Below are positions 29,526 through 43,110 of a stretch of DNA of 64,000 nt, piece by piece. Position 1 is the stretch's first letter. Each line of letters opens with the position of its first letter. The notes beneath the pieces were generated by a model that was not told the origin of the DNA, ran no database searches, and saw only the letters and a list, made by a program, of their open reading frames with translations. The translations under genes were made by a program, and so were the position numbers. Origin of the DNA: Gliomastix tumulicola (Eukaryota > Ascomycota > Sordariomycetes > Hypocreales > Bionectriaceae); assembly GCA_001599755.1 (NCBI GenBank), contig BCHX01000003.1, positions 1,237,015-1,301,014 on the forward strand, written 5' to 3'.

Positions 29526-32500
29526 TCCCGCAGACCAGTAGAAGGTGGGAAAGAAAATGACACAAGGATCGGGCGCGATGCGGACGGTGAGAAGAGGTGG
29601 GAAACGAATGGGGCTTCGGAGCGAAGAGGCAGAAGAATCGGTTCTATCGAGATGATTTATGTGAAGTCGTGTTGGATGACTCTTTCCCAGTGATTATGAC
29701 GATGACTCAGGTTGAGATCAGACGAGAAGTCTTCGGCGATGGAGCTCCTTCATTCGATACCCGTGTTTGCACTCAAATAAGGCGCAGCAAAAGGTAGCCC
29801 GCTGCCAGCCATTATCAGCGGGTACGACCCACTCGGACCTGCCCTGTATCCCACGCTGTTCATCTCCGCAAAGATGAGTCGATTCTTCAAGAATATTATA
29901 TGTCAGCCTCGCATCGTGATCTTCACAGCCACTCACTTACTGGCGTCCTCATCGCCGACAGCGACGACTCTGATGAAGCGCCCAAGTAAAAGCACAGGAC
30001 TCGACACTGGCGACGGCACTGCAGCTACTTCTCAGCAGCCAGGCCAGGGAACAGGGGAAGTGCCCAACTCTCTGGGAGCTACCAAGCCTGGGCAGAGTCG
30101 CCCGCTCCCTTCGCCGGTCTGCACGATGCATATCCTGGCCATGACTGCATTGCGCGTACATTGACTTCAGACAATCGATGACCCAGGCATGCAGCTTGTT
30201 CATGTCCGTCTCGGCAAAACATTCGCTGGCCCGTACTGCAGCTCACCGCCGACCCCCTTGAAATTCCAGACCTCGGACTCATACCGGTGCAATCGTGCTC
30301 GATTCTCATGCGTGGAAGACCTTTCTGAAGGTCCACACGCAAAAGACAGCCACCCGTGATCCTCTGCGTTGGCAAGCTGGCTGGCTTTTGAGCGCGCGAC
30401 GGCGGCGGCTGCTCGCATGGTGTGTTACACAAGACTGTCCGTGCTAAGATGCGGTCACTCCAGCAGTCGCCCGCGTAGCTGCCGGGGGCTCCATTCTGAC
30501 CAGAGAGACCTCGGGTCTACAAAGATTTCCCTCATGGCTATGCGGGTCGAATGGGCCTTGATCGTCTCGATGATCGATTCCATGACTTCCGGGGGCGTGA
30601 GTTCATCACCACGACAAAGCCACCATGGCCGGGAACCACACCCCCTCCCCCCTCTTCACCGCCAGTGACTGCATAAGTCACTGCCAATGGACTGCATCAC
30701 GCCCATCGAGGCGAGCCATATGTTTGCCAAGCATGCGAGGGCCTTTCCTACACTCAACCCGCATGCTTACTACTTAGCATCAGGTCACCCCCGTGATCGG
30801 CCATGGGCCTTGAGGTGCGCACAACATGGGCAAAAGTCGCTTGTGTGCTATTACCAGGCTAAGGCAGCCGTGGAATGGCGGACCAAGGCGACCACTCCTC
30901 GTGGTTCGGATCAGGCCACTTCACCATGCGTCGTACAAAGGGGGAGAAGATCCTTGGCCGGATACGGTATGGAGAAGCGAACGAATCTGGAAGTCAAAGT
31001 TACCAGTAGTGACTTTGGGCAACATGAATATGCCATATTTGTTCGAGGCACTCTATCAGCTGCCTTCTTGACATGTCCTCCAGAGTGACATTGATGCAGT
31101 GACCGTTTCCCGAAGCAGAATGCTTAGGGCCTGATCTCTGTCTCTGTTACAGTGAGGCGTCCGAATTCGTCATACAATCCGGTCGGGGGCTTCATCAACG
31201 GACAGAGAGTGCGTGAACATAGAGAGACCGCCCTTTGATGGACGCATCTTGACCGCCTTTGCTGAGCTATTTTTGGCGTCTAGGACCGGGCATCGTAGCG
31301 TCGGAGACTGTGAGTTGGCCAGCCAGATGATGAGCAGTGAGCATACGAAGCGAGAATATTTTGGGAGGGGTGTGTGAAGGTCGGGCCCAGACACGACCAC
31401 CCTGTCGAGAATGTGGGCTGTGTCACTGCCTCCATTGTACTACTACAACAGTCTTGTGATACCAAGTCTGAGGCAGAAGCTCCGAGAAATTGTCGCCCAT
31501 GATCGAAGGAGGCCGTGCCAGTAAACTAATGCAGGAGCTTTGGTAGTGCCCTCCGAGACAGCGAGCGTCATGATGATTAGGGCCAGGAGAATCTTGGTTT
31601 TTGGGCATGGCGATCCCAACACGGTGAGCATCTTCCCGTCCAGGAGGCACCCGTTCGGATGAGCCCAAGAACTGGGAAGACACACTCTTGCCCGTCAGGA
31701 ATGGCCACACGACCAGGCGATCCAGACGCCATTTGAGTGTGCCAGCAGTGATGGCGGAGATCGGCACAGACCTTGCCTCTGGCTGTTCACACAAAGATTG
31801 GGGTAGGGTGTCAATGCTGTAGCACAGCCACGGCATGGCCAAGATTAAAGGACACAGTAGCAGGACAGCGGAAGGGCCAAGAGGGGAACTTGGCATCCTA
31901 GGCAGTGGTTGTCTCGATCGGGGCAGAAAACCCAGGCCCAGACGATCGGTGGTGTTGAAACAGGCTCCTGATGGGCAGCTGAAGGGCAAGTCATTGGCCC
32001 TTGTCGAGCTGTAAACGAACCCCTCGGAGGACTGGGCCGATTGCTCCCTTCAAATTGGGCGCTCTTGGGGCTTGAAGTGGAAGTTGCCCGAAGCTACCTA
32101 AGTATGTAGCGTTCTGCGACTCCTTGACCACAGCTGCCCCTAATAGAACACCCTCCAACACTTGCTTCGATTGTGTATCGGTGGGGGGAGCAGGATACTG
32201 TGTGCCACGTAGGTTTTCAGTAAAGCACAAGTGCGGTATGGATGTCGCCTCGCGTTTGAAATTGGTAGAACGAGTCCCGTGAAGACGGAATGGGCGCCAG
32301 TCCTCGGATGCAGATGTCGGAAGGGCCCAAGGCTGCGGTTCGGTCAGGTCAAATCTGCTGCTCTTGTGTGTGAATATGACGGCGAAGGTACAGTCCCATG
32401 CTAGCCACTGAGCCCCAGCAGAGGCTAGGATGATTTAAAGGTCGAAGTAAAGTATCTGAGGTATGTAGACTGTGAAACCCAACCCTCATCGTCATCTCCA

Positions 32501-35100
32501 GCGTTTGTTCAAAATGAGGACACATCGTGGCAAGGCAGGAGCACTTCAGGGTCATTGCCGTGTGTTATTATAATGTACTGGAGGCAGGCACATAAATATT
32601 TGTTAGGCAGGATCTCGAACAGCGCCTTCCGCTCCATGATGGCAGCCACGGAACCTTGTCGGAAATTCAAAGATGGGGGTCGGTCCTTCACTGACGACAA
32701 GCCTAAAATCCTCAATTCATCACCTCTCAACAATCTCATTGTCTCTCGACCACCCTCCATGGAGACCTCGCCCGTCTTGCGCTCTCGGCATTCCGCAACG
32801 TGCCCCATATTGTACCTCTGAATTGGGACGAGACAACTGTCATGGCCGGCGTCATCCCAAGACCCCGGGCCGTCCTACCCTCCTGGCGCTGTCTTCCAGC
32901 ACACGACAGGCTGCGAATGCAAAGCATCAACTCGCACTTTCGTTGGTCGATGCCATGTGAGCAATAGTGCGCCGCCATCGCTGACGCACCTGACACTCAG
33001 CTTGTGTTCACTTGTCTACAGCCAGTTTTCGTCCTGGGAGACCACCTGGGAGGACGCCTCCCCTCCATCCCGGAGGCTTTCCGGCACGACCTGTCGCCTC
33101 GCACAGAGATTTGAATCGTGCTCTGTAGGCTGTGTTCCACCCTCAATGGACCGTATACCACCTCTCAAAGCGAGGATTCTCGGCTGAAGCCGAGAAATTA
33201 ACAGCGATCTTGTAACATCGGTCACCTCCAGGTTTACCCCCTTATCGATGTGGCGCCTTTCTTCGTGGCCGACACGAGGAATATGACATGCATGCGAAGG
33301 CGCCAGGTACTTGGCCCATTGTTTGGATTGGCCCGCCATGGACTGGATCTCACTATCGACGCCCAACAGCTTGGAATGGTTCCATTTTCCGATTGACAGA
33401 CTGGCCTTCTTCTTTACTTGCCCAAGGACATGCTTCTAACTGGCTTCCCCGATGGGCAGAGACACAAAAATTAGACGGCAATGGAAACGGCTGCGTTTGA
33501 AGGCCTTTCATTGATTGTGCACACCACGGTGGCTTTCCCTTGGACGCAGGCCATTGCCTATTATGGATCGGCCCTCGTCGCGGTTTCGAACGCAAATAAG
33601 AGGGATCATATTCGAGGGCACGGCGCTGACAACTCAAAAGGGACAAGTGATCCCTTGATCTCCTGGCACTGATTTCAGTCGGTTGACATCTTGGCGGAGC
33701 GGATGGGGGGGCGAAGCTGCGGCCTTGGAACTCGCGTGGATGGCGTTCTCATTGGCTGTTCTCACGCTACACAACCCTCAGAATCTGCAGAGACATGCAA
33801 GAAATACCATCGGAGATTGTTGCTGCAGAAGACATGGCTTGTATACGAGCGACCAAGCTTCGAAGACAGGGAGTAGGACGCAGACTGCACGCCCCTGGAT
33901 CATGGATGCACATCACCCATCGACCTCTGTTTCGAATCAGACGTCTCATCCGGAAGAATCTGAGACCACATAACTCACGTGTCTTCGCTGCACAGTGTTT
34001 TGAGGCCTGTGCCAATGGGTGGGAAAGGACAAACCTTGTGGCACACCAACCTCGCAGCTGAGGATCCCAGGTGCGCAGCAACCGTGCAGGCGTGTTTCTC
34101 TAAGTTGCGGTTTGCACGCCTCTCGACTTCTGAGGGAGCCACACACTGTGACCGCCACGAGCGGTGGTCCTGAAAATTGACTGAGACACGCCTCGGGCAT
34201 CGGTTGCTTTCTGCCTCTTGTTCGTCTTGCTCCGATGTATCGGGCCGGCCGTAGGGGGCGCTGTCGCCTACCGTGTTCTCCCTAATGGCACCTTACGGCA
34301 CGACCACCGTTGGACTGCAAATACAGAAGGAAAGATGTCAAGTCACTGACTCCAGCCCTTCGGCTTTTAATTAGAAATGATCTAGAAAAACCAGAGAGCG
34401 AGAGCTGGACAGTGCGGATGGATCATCCAATATCTTTTGTTGAGACTTGGATCTGCGCGAGCCTGCCATGTTTTTCTTGCAGAGGATTCTTACCAATCAG
34501 TGCCTCCTGGTGGCGCGTGGCCTGACTCCCAGAGCGGTCGGTCACGGGTGCTTGCAGCTTATCGCTGGAGGCGAGGAAGGGGGTAGACCGTTGGACTGGA
34601 GGTGTGTTGAGTGAGCGAGTACAGCCAGCATGATGCCGTTGTTTGTGCACCGAGAGATTGCGTACCGCAAACTTCATACACCCCCTCCTCCTCTTCTGCC
34701 CGCCCGTCTCCAGGGGCCTGAGCTAGTCTCCACCAAGAAGAGGCGACAAATTGCAGAGCTCGTCATGGTACCAGTACCAGGTACTCGACGGGAACTACGC
34801 AAGGATAGTGCCGGGGCAGGAGACTCATCCAGCGGCCGGGAGATGCGACTAGCGGCGACTTGGAGGCTTTTGTTTGGCTCGCAATGGCAGAGTGGCCTGG
34901 CTTGATGCATGAGCATGCAAGAACGGCTCCTTGCCTCTGAATGTGTTGTCGAGGAGGGTGGCTGCTTTGGCTAACCCCCACAGCAAGCCAGCTGTTCAAA
35001 GATCCTAGGAAGCCGGCAGACGCGAGGCCGCAAGTCCTCAATGGGCTTGGTGGCATAACCCAGTCGACCGCCTTCGACTTCGTAGTAGAAAAGGCCAAAG
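29526..35100. other. Gene-poor region (5.6 kb)
   Basis: No frame here shows a domain, family pattern or plausible splice set. The longest is about 188 codons on the minus strand near 31423-31989, with no recognisable motif. Base composition is not strikingly AT-rich, so this does not look like a strongly RIP-mutated repeat. No transposase or retroelement pattern was seen. Confidence 0.5.
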
Positions 35101-38100
35101 GGTCCCTCGACTTCCCTTCTTCTTACGTGTCGTTTACCGTTGTCTCACGTTTTGCACTACCTACGCTGGCTTTCCCACAAACGACTTTTCGGTCAGCTCA
35201 TCCGAGTCTGTTCCCTCTTCGGTCGCCTCAGGTGCCGACAAACCTTTTCCCTCTTTAACTAGAGCTGCGATCCCTCTTCCTGCCTGCTTCTCTCCCCCTC
35301 CTTCACTCTCCCTCTTTCCTCCGTTTCTCCTCTTCACACCTCCTAGCTTCTCGCACTGGCATCGGCATCGGATGGTCTGTGATCCCTTGCCACCTTATCG
35401 GTCTCAGCTCTGGCCGTCTTGGGCTTCCAAAGAGTCACTGTCTTGTCCTCCCATGAATCACTGGTAGGAGTGGCAACCAGTGTTGCAAAAAGGTTATATA
35501 GCCCGCAGCGCTCCGAGGACCTGCGCTCGCACAAGTCAAACTGCTGTGTCTTCACCGCTGGGAAATTCTTGACCACAAAGGCCAACACAGCTTCCTCTAG
35601 CGCGACTGATCTGACCACTCGACTTCCGTCACACCAAACAGCCTTGAGCACCATCACGACTCCTACTGTGACCGCACCGGAGGAAACAGCCATCGAATAC
35701 ACACTGCACTTCTGCATCCTTCCCCTCGAACACTCGACGGGAAATACCAGAGAGTAACCAAGGTGAGACCCAAGCATGGCAAAGTGCCCAAGTCGAACGT
35801 CCCTCACGGCACGGCGGGCGCTGCCGCTTTCCTCATGGCCGACTCTGGCAAGCGCGAAGTCTTGCGCTGTGGCTGGAGGCGCATACCCCGAACCGACCTC
35901 TGTGGTCGATCAGCGGAAAGAGAAACAACATCGACATCCTGCTCGCCGAATGGCCATCTTGTGATGATAGTCTTGACTGCCCGGTCTGGAGGCTAACTCT
36001 GATCATAGACTGACTACAATCCTACACCGCTCTGACTCGAAGGTGAGCCTGCCTTCCCACAGCGGCGCAGAGGCGCAAAAAAGAGATTGGGGCTCTCGGC
36101 GTTCGGATTAGTGCCTCTCATCACCAGACGCAGGAATGCCAGGACTCAATTGTCATCTGGCAATCCCTTTCTGGCCAGACCTCTTACCGTCCTTCGTCTT
36201 GTCGCCGCCCGGCTGGTCACTTGCCGTCTAGCCAGCTGGAACGAGCGGAAGACTTGGTCGCGGTCAATTCTTGTCCCGTCCTGTGGTCATTGAGAAAGGA
36301 ACTGGACAATGGCTAACACGGACGTGATTTTAGGAAAGCCATCGCAAGAAGCAAGGAAGCCAAGATACCCTTGCCGATCGGCTCCAGACTTCGCAGCCCC
36401 GGCCTGACCAGAACAAACAGGGGTTTGACGGGTTCGAATACGGACCAAACGCGCACCCACACGGCAGGCATTCGGCGGCTAGCAGTGCTATCTGGGTCGG
36501 CGGAGAATAATTGCCTACGCCATAGTGCCCGCACGCAATACCGCTGGATACCTGGCTCTACCTTCGAGGCAAGTACCTGCAGGAGCCCTCAGATTCATCG
36601 ACATCGTCCTTGACGAGACGTCCCGTTGATTCATGCGGCCGGAGGGCCACTGAGAGGAGAGAAACGAAGGCTAACGAGATGCGCCAACTGCAGCCAGCTG
36701 TCAGCAGCAACAAGTCCAATAACAGCAGCTCCCACTAGCTGCACCTGCACCTGCAACTGCAACACCGTTGGTGGCTCAGGTACCCAATCCAGGTTCCTGT
36801 GCAGTCTCACCAGGTACAGCACAGCGTTGCTTGGCCTCGGTACTACAGCACAGCAGGTTGCTGCTCAGAGCGTCGCTAGTACAAGCACCTAGCGCCTAGT
36901 GCAGTGCTCGTCGTACCCGATCGTCAAGTGCCTACAGACTACAGAGCCTCGAACGCGGTGGGCAAACGCACAGATGAATCCTCATCAATTCCCCAAGGTG
37001 AGCTTATACCCAATCTTTATCGTTGGGACGGAGGACCCCCATGTTCATGTTCATGTCACTGCACACACCACCTCCCTGTCCCTGTCCGGGTCCCTTCGCA
37101 AATTGTTTTTTTCTCCTCTGGCCCTGCCGTCTCTCAACACCACTGCTGCCTTGCCTGCCTTGCTGTCCATCCTCTTGCCCCCCCCTTTGCTTCCCGTCCG
37201 TTTGCCGGCCGTTCCCCCCCCCCCCTTCTCTGGAGAACGAGGCCAGGAGCCAAGGAGGCCCGCCGTCGTCAGCGGCAGATCCGACCGACAGTCATATTTA
37301 AGATTACGCTCGACGCACTGGCACATGATTGCTATGCACTGAGCTGCACGACACTGCGAACTGCGACCTGCAACCTGCGACACTGCGTGCATTTTGCCAA
37401 CGCCCGAAATCGATCAAATCGCTCCATCGGCCGGAGCGGCGGGCTTCCGGCTTCATCGATGCGCCGCCGACTGCCAATCTCATCACACCACCTTGCTGCG
37501 GCTATGTCGCATTCTTCGCCTGACAACAGCCTCGCCCAACCGTGCAAAGGCAGACGCCAGGCCTGCCACCCGTCAGCATAGGGAGTAGTGGTTGCATGCT
37601 CACGTTCTTGGTAAGTGCAGACGTACAAACGAACCCTGTCTGTCTGATCCTCGTATGCAAACGCGTCTAGCCTCGTCTCTGGAATTGGCCACTTCCCTCG
37701 CCCTCTTGGCATTGCTCGCTCTCACCTCTGTTTGTCTTTCCCTCTTGCTCTTCAGACAAACGTGGTGAGATGGGGCGAATGCGCGAGAGACGTGTATAGT
37801 CCCTCTTGATTTCCGCACTCTTCATCGCATACATTCCTGCTCTGCAGTCTCCCCCCTCCTCAAGCTCTCAAGCTCTCAAGCTTTCAAGCTCTCAAGCTAA
37901 GGCGGCCCGAGTCCTGTTGTCTCGTCCTCCCTCGCGCCTCCGTCCTCACATCCTGAAACTAAGTCACAAAGCGAGCTGGAGTCGGCAGCAGCCGTGGATG
38001 GCGGCCGAGTACGACTGTGTTCTTGTCCGACCTCATCTGAGGGTCCAGGAGCAGGAATCGGTACATGCTCATGCGCCGCCGCCCCCCGGCCAAGCTCGCT

Positions 38101-38801
38101 CGCTGTGCAACCCTCCAATATAGCCCCCCCACACACAACACCGCCGGTGGGCGCTTTCATTCCGGCGTGCTGCGCGCTGCACGCTCGCTGCAGTTGACTT
38201 GCATCGGGGTGGCTTCGGTTGGGCCCCAAGTATCTCTGTGTTCAGCTCGGGGTACCTTTTTGTACTGTACCCAGTGCTCTTGCTCCCCCCCTCCCCCCCT
38301 CCATTCCCTACAGCCTGATTCGACACCGGCTCTGCGCCATGCCAGTCATCACATCACCCTCCTTCCCTACACTCCCCCTCGGGCCATCCATGAGGCGTGT
38401 CGATCTCGAGAGCAGACTCGATAGGTCAGACCTTTCCCTTTGTGCGACAAGGACGAAGCCGTTCTTGCGTGGCAGGCCTAGCAATGCACAGCACAGCACA
38501 GCACACTCTGCATGCACATCGCACACCATCTCCTGATTTTCTTCTGATAACTGCATCTGCTGTAAATTTCTGGATAGGATCGCTAACGGATTGTCGTGCA
38601 TTTAGCACTAGCTGCTCGCCATGGCATGACACAGCACACACGGGACCTGCTGCAGGCTGTCGAGATTGAAGCCCACCGACCCTCGTCATCCCTCCCCCTA
38701 CTTCGAGACTGCCTCCTAGGCCTTGGGGGGGAAAGACGTTCCGAAGCAAGCCACGGCCCAGCCACGGCCAGCTAAAGCAAGACCACCTCACTCGCGCTCT
38801 C

Positions 38802-38831
38802 ACACTCTCACTCACTCACTCACTCACTCAC
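38802..38831. repeat. (CTCA)n microsatellite
   Basis: About seven tandem tetranucleotides upstream of the NDT80-domain gene. Confidence 0.85.
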
Positions 38832-39666
38832 CGGATCATGTTCTCCCACCCCTGCGCTCGCTTATGACCGACTGTTGCCTCAACTTGACTCCCATTCCGT
38901 TCTTGTGCTTGCTTACGCTGGGCTTGCGATTCCTTTTCCATAAAAAACTCTGACACTCATCGACCGTTTAGCAGGAACACTACTCACCTCCAGGCTCGGT
39001 GCCAGGGTCAGCCTCGGGGCCTGTCACCCATTCCGGACTAGAGAGTAGCTACCTCGATCTCCAGCCCCAAACCGCAGAGCTACGGTGAGTCGCAACTTCT
39101 CATTGGTAGCCCAGCCTACTCTTGCATTTCCTAGGCACACTCCCCCTTCAATCGGCGCGCACCGCCAGCGCACCAGCGCACCAGACACCGTAGCCTACAG
39201 CTACACCATCCTTGCCGAGTGGCATTCACAAATGCAATGCTCTGCTGCTTGTCTGCATACCTCTCTGGAGCTGCTGCAGCTCTTGCTCTTGCTCTTGCTT
39301 ACTTTGCGGCCGCCCCCCCTTCCGAGTCCTCGAACATTAATACCCTTGCCCTCCCTCGCCCATCACCACCGTCTCTCCCATACTGCCGCTCTGAGGATAT
39401 TTCCAGAGCCCTATGACTCGCCCCTCCGCAGTCCGCACCATCTACACCTGCCCACAGAGCCTCTTCTTATTTACAGGGGTCTGTACCTTTACATGCTGGG
39501 GTTGTTCAACATCCAGCGTACCATCCCGTCCTCGTTGCAATTACCCGCTCCTTCGCCCCCCTCCCCTTGGATGGACCTTCTTCAACGCAACAGCAAAGGG
39601 CCGTTTCTTTGGTTTCGTCATATCACCTTGTCGCAGCTGTCTTTCCAATTGGCTGCTTACCCGTCC

Positions 39667-39724
39667 GGCTGACTGGCTGGCTGGCTGGCTGGCTGATTGA
39701 CTGACTGACTGACTGCCTGCCTGA
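39667..39724. repeat. (GGCT)n/(GACT)n compound microsatellite
   Basis: Tandem ctgg units pass into ctga and then ctgc units, a compound tetranucleotide repeat lying about 100 bp before the NDT80-domain coding exon. Confidence 0.85.
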
Positions 39725-39811
39725 CCCGGCGCTCTCAACACCAATCGTACCCCAGTGTTGCATCAGCAGTGTCACCTTGGGCTTGTGTGGCCCAAGACCG
39801 CCGCGTGTCGC

Positions 39812-41816
39812 ATGGGAGCGTGTCGTACGACGTCTTGTGATAGGCGTCTCTCGGTCTCGGACTTGTCTGCACCACCACCACTGCCAATACGTCGTGCTAA
39901 CCCGGTCACCAGATACAACCAGGAGCCAACCGCACCATCCCTCACACTAGACCAGCACCCGGTGCTGAGCCTTTATCCATCGCACTCCAGCGTTCTCGAT
40001 CCTACCACGGCGCATTACCCCCACGAAGGGGGCTACTATCAGACCGGACCCAACGTCTTTTCTGGCCCAGGCCTTGACGTTAGGCCACGCATAGGAACTC
40101 AGTACGTCCGCTGGTCCCCCTCGTCCTCCTCGTCCCCCTCGTCCCCCTTCGTCCCCAGTCCTGCAAAGATCACTCCCCAGCGAGGGCAGACAACCTACCT
40201 CCCATAAATACTAACAACGTGTGAGCAGTCCCGCGTCTGCGACGGGCATGGCACAGACCCCCCGTACTGCTGCATTACCACACCCAGGAGGACATCCGGG
40301 GTCGCATATCAGCACTCGCGAGCAATACGCATCCAACACGCCGAGCTATCGACGACCATCTGAGCACCCAATCCGGTCTCCGCCATACCCAGCGTCTGCG
40401 TTTCGACGTCACGCGCACCACATAAGCCAGAGCCCGTCCATATCAGCCGGCGCCTTTGCCCCCACGGCCTCGAGAATGGAGACTTCGCAGTACTCGGCCC
40501 GGCCTTCGTCGTCGACAGGCAGCAACATCCCACCACTCGAGGAGATGGTGACGCTCGGATCACTCACCTACAACGACCAGGCTCAAACCGCCGCCAAGGT
40601 CGGCGTCCACGGCTGCATAGACAAGGGTTTCTTCCAAGCTGACGGCGAGTGGACGTGCTACCGGCGCAACTACTTCTCTTGCGTCTGCCACTACACCATC
40701 TCTCCGTACTACGCCGGGGTCCCCGTCAACTTTGCTCCGGGCCCGGCGACTTCCAGGGGCCAGCCCCAGACCGTCCAGGGCTTCGCTATGAGCATCACAG
40801 CCGCCGTCGCTGACAATGATCAGCACGGCATCGATCTGGTCCAGCACACGCCCAAGCGCGACAAGGGTCCCACGGCAGCGCCCCCGCGAGTTCCTCTGAT
40901 GGCCAAGACAGATCCTGGTTCTCACCACATGAGTATCTACGCTGGCGGCGCGGGAATGGCTCACGGCGGCCTCAACAGCCCGCACTACCCGGACGGCTGG
41001 GTCACTACGGAACCCAGCTCCAACTCGCCCCAGACCGAATGCACGTTTGAGCGCATCCAGTTCAAGCAAGCCACCCAGAACAACGGCAAGCGGCGTGCAG
41101 CTCAGCAATACTACCATCTGATCATCGAGCTCTGGGCCAACATTGGCCCCCCCGGAAAGGGCCAGGAGAACTGGGTCAAGGTTGCCTACCGAAAGTCCGC
41201 CAAGATGATTGTCCGCGGGCGATCCCCCGGCCACTATCAGAACGAGCGTCGAGGGAGCTCGAGCAACGGACCTCCCGGCTCTGCTGGCAGCATCAGCGGC
41301 TACCACGGCCTCGGCGGCGGCGTGTCCGACTTCAACCCCAACCCCATGATCAGCGCTCCTTACAACAGCTACAACGCCCAGGGCTCTGTGTATGGCAGCC
41401 ACGCCCAGCGACACCATCATACGCTCCCTACCGAGGCTGTCATCCCGCCTGAGGAGTCCAAGGACATTGAGACCACCAAGGGCTACCAGTACTACCCGGC
41501 TGCCAGCCTCTACGAGAATCAGACCGACCAGAAGATCGACATGTTCAACCACCAGAGCGAGTCAGAGGCTGTGCCGCATCAGGTGTCTTCCAGCGGCGTG
41601 GACATGGTCAGCAAGGAGAAGGCTGAGTACGAGCATGTCCCGAGCAGCGGTAGCGCAAGCATCAGCAACAACACCCTGCCCCGGCTTGTGCATCCGCCCC
41701 TCCTGTCTTCGACTGATCGCCACCGCCGCTGCGGACCGTTTGAGGGGAAGTCCAGCTCGAGCGGCTACTACCCCCACGTCATGTCGCCTTCCACCATGAG
41801 CATCACCATGTCTTAG
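39812..41816 (+). CDS. vib-1: NDT80/PhoG-domain transcription factor, VIB-1/XprG type
   Basis: Nuclear regulator of the p53-like Ndt80 family. In filamentous fungi the VIB-1/XprG members control heterokaryon-incompatibility cell death, extracellular proteases and the starvation response. Exons 39812-40101 and 40229-41816 (intron GTACGT, branch CTAAC, acceptor GAGCAG); 625 residues. The NDT80 domain spans about 206-430 ('TLGSLTYNDQAQTAAKVGVH', 'CYRRNYFSCVCHY', 'NWVKVAYRKSAKMIVRGRSP'), followed by a Ser/Gly/Tyr-rich tail with 'HHHT' and Ser-rich disorder. The start is uncertain. ATG 39812 is the first in the open frame, but residues before 'HPVLSLYPSHSSVLDP' look unconserved. An alternative first exon at 36974-36997 (MNPHQFPK) splices in phase to 39956 and gives 585 residues. 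Long leader suggests heavy regulation. Confidence 0.88.
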
Positions 41817-42030
41817 GCGTGGAACGTGGACTGACTGAATGAATCATGCCCGGCAGCTCAACGTGCTCTCTAATGAGCATGAACACACGAGACGACATGG
41901 CATTGATTTCTCTCGACATAGAAATGATTTTGATTTTGATTTTTTTTTCTGATTTAATCTGTTTTGCATTGCATTTTCTTCCAAAGATGATCAAAGTTTT
42001 ATGCAAGATTCAGGACGCGAGGACGACTAC

Positions 42031-42105
42031 AGGAGAGACAGAGACAGAGACAGAGACAGAGACAGAGACAGAGACAGGGACAGAGACAGAGACAGGGACA
42101 GAGGG
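42031..42105. repeat. (GAGACA)n array
   Basis: About twelve tandem hexanucleotides with a few GGGACA variants, immediately downstream of the NDT80-domain gene. Confidence 0.9.
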
Positions 42106-43110
42106 ACACAGCAGGCAATTGAGAGAAGAAGGGTCATTTTGTTTCACGGTCGATGGAAGCGGGACGGCGTACAGGAAACCCAAAAAAGAAAGAGACTCGA
42201 GCAAGGCGTCGGAATTTGAAAGGTCAGCCTGGCGAGCCCGTCATTCCGCTGGATGAGATGCAAGGGACTTGGGCAAAATCTGTTGGAACTCTACAAATCT
42301 CGGAGGCTTTTGTTGATTTTTTTTTTTTTCTTCTTCACCTCTCTCGTTTTGCTTGGCTACTATGCTTTCGTTTTCTAATTTTTTCCCCCCTTTCCATCCT
42401 TTTTTACTTTCCTCTTCGCACTTGATCCCTTTTTTTCAGCTCTCTTTCGTCCGGGACTGTACGAAAACTCTTCACGATGATCATGATACTTTTCCTTTTA
42501 CCGTCGGAGCCACGGCTTCTGGACTATCTCACCTCTCAGTTAAGCGAGGCGGCCTGTCTGGCTGGCTGTCTACGTCACCGTCTCTTGGTTTTTTTTTTTT
42601 TTTTCTCTCTTTATTTAGTGCTCTCCCCACGCTACTACGTTGCATTATCAGATGTTGCGGGACAGGCGCGGGAGCAGGACATGGCTTCTAAGGTAGCTCG
42701 CAGTATCGAATGAGATGAATTACGTTGGAAAAGCGTGTGTGTCTGTGCCTCAGCCCAGCGCAAGAAAAAAGCAGCATCAGGCTCGGGGAATTGTGCCAGG
42801 CTTACTGGGTCAACNCCCCCCCCCTCCTCCCTCCATATTCCAGATTGTGATGCCCGCACCCCCCCTCTCCCCCTCCTCATGTTTCCATTCACTTCTATCA
42901 TCTGGGTCTATGTCTCGTTTTTTTTTTCTTTTTCGGTGCTGCAAAAGTAAGACGGTCAGTCAAGGTGGCGTCGAAAACAAGGCAGTGAGTGACGCGGTTG
43001 AGCCAGCTGACCGGCGGACGGCAATGAGACAAGGTGCAGTGCAGTAGCGTTATGTTATGTGCAGCTATCCGACACTAGCGGGCGCCCAGACAACGTTATG
43101 CGGCCTGTTA

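Larger units (their letters stand above)
35101..39811 (+). promoter_or_regulatory. Probable long promoter/leader of the NDT80-domain gene
   Basis: 4.7 kb without a gene of its own. A CT-rich block at 35201-35345 resembles fungal transcription start regions, and further CT-rich tracts occur near 37830-37890, 38290 and 39280-39400. Candidate splice donors on the plus strand include GTGAGC at 36998, directly after a short frame starting at ATG 36974, and GTGAGT at 39073. I read it as promoter plus multi-exon 5' leader, or a separate non-coding transcript. Confidence 0.4.

Noticed and set aside
31423..31989. 188-codon open frame on the minus strand in the gene-poor region
   Set aside because: No domain, targeting signal, low-complexity bias or plausible splice partner, and no recognisable family; long frames arise by chance in GC-rich sequence.
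35343..35807. 154-codon minus-strand frame and an opposite-strand frame of about 112 codons
   Set aside because: Neither resembles a protein family; the region looks like the CT-rich leader of the NDT80-domain gene.
18688..41816. A SLATT-VIB-1 'self-recognition cluster'
   Set aside because: The genes are 20 kb apart with housekeeping genes and a gene-poor region between; no shared features beyond linkage support a system.
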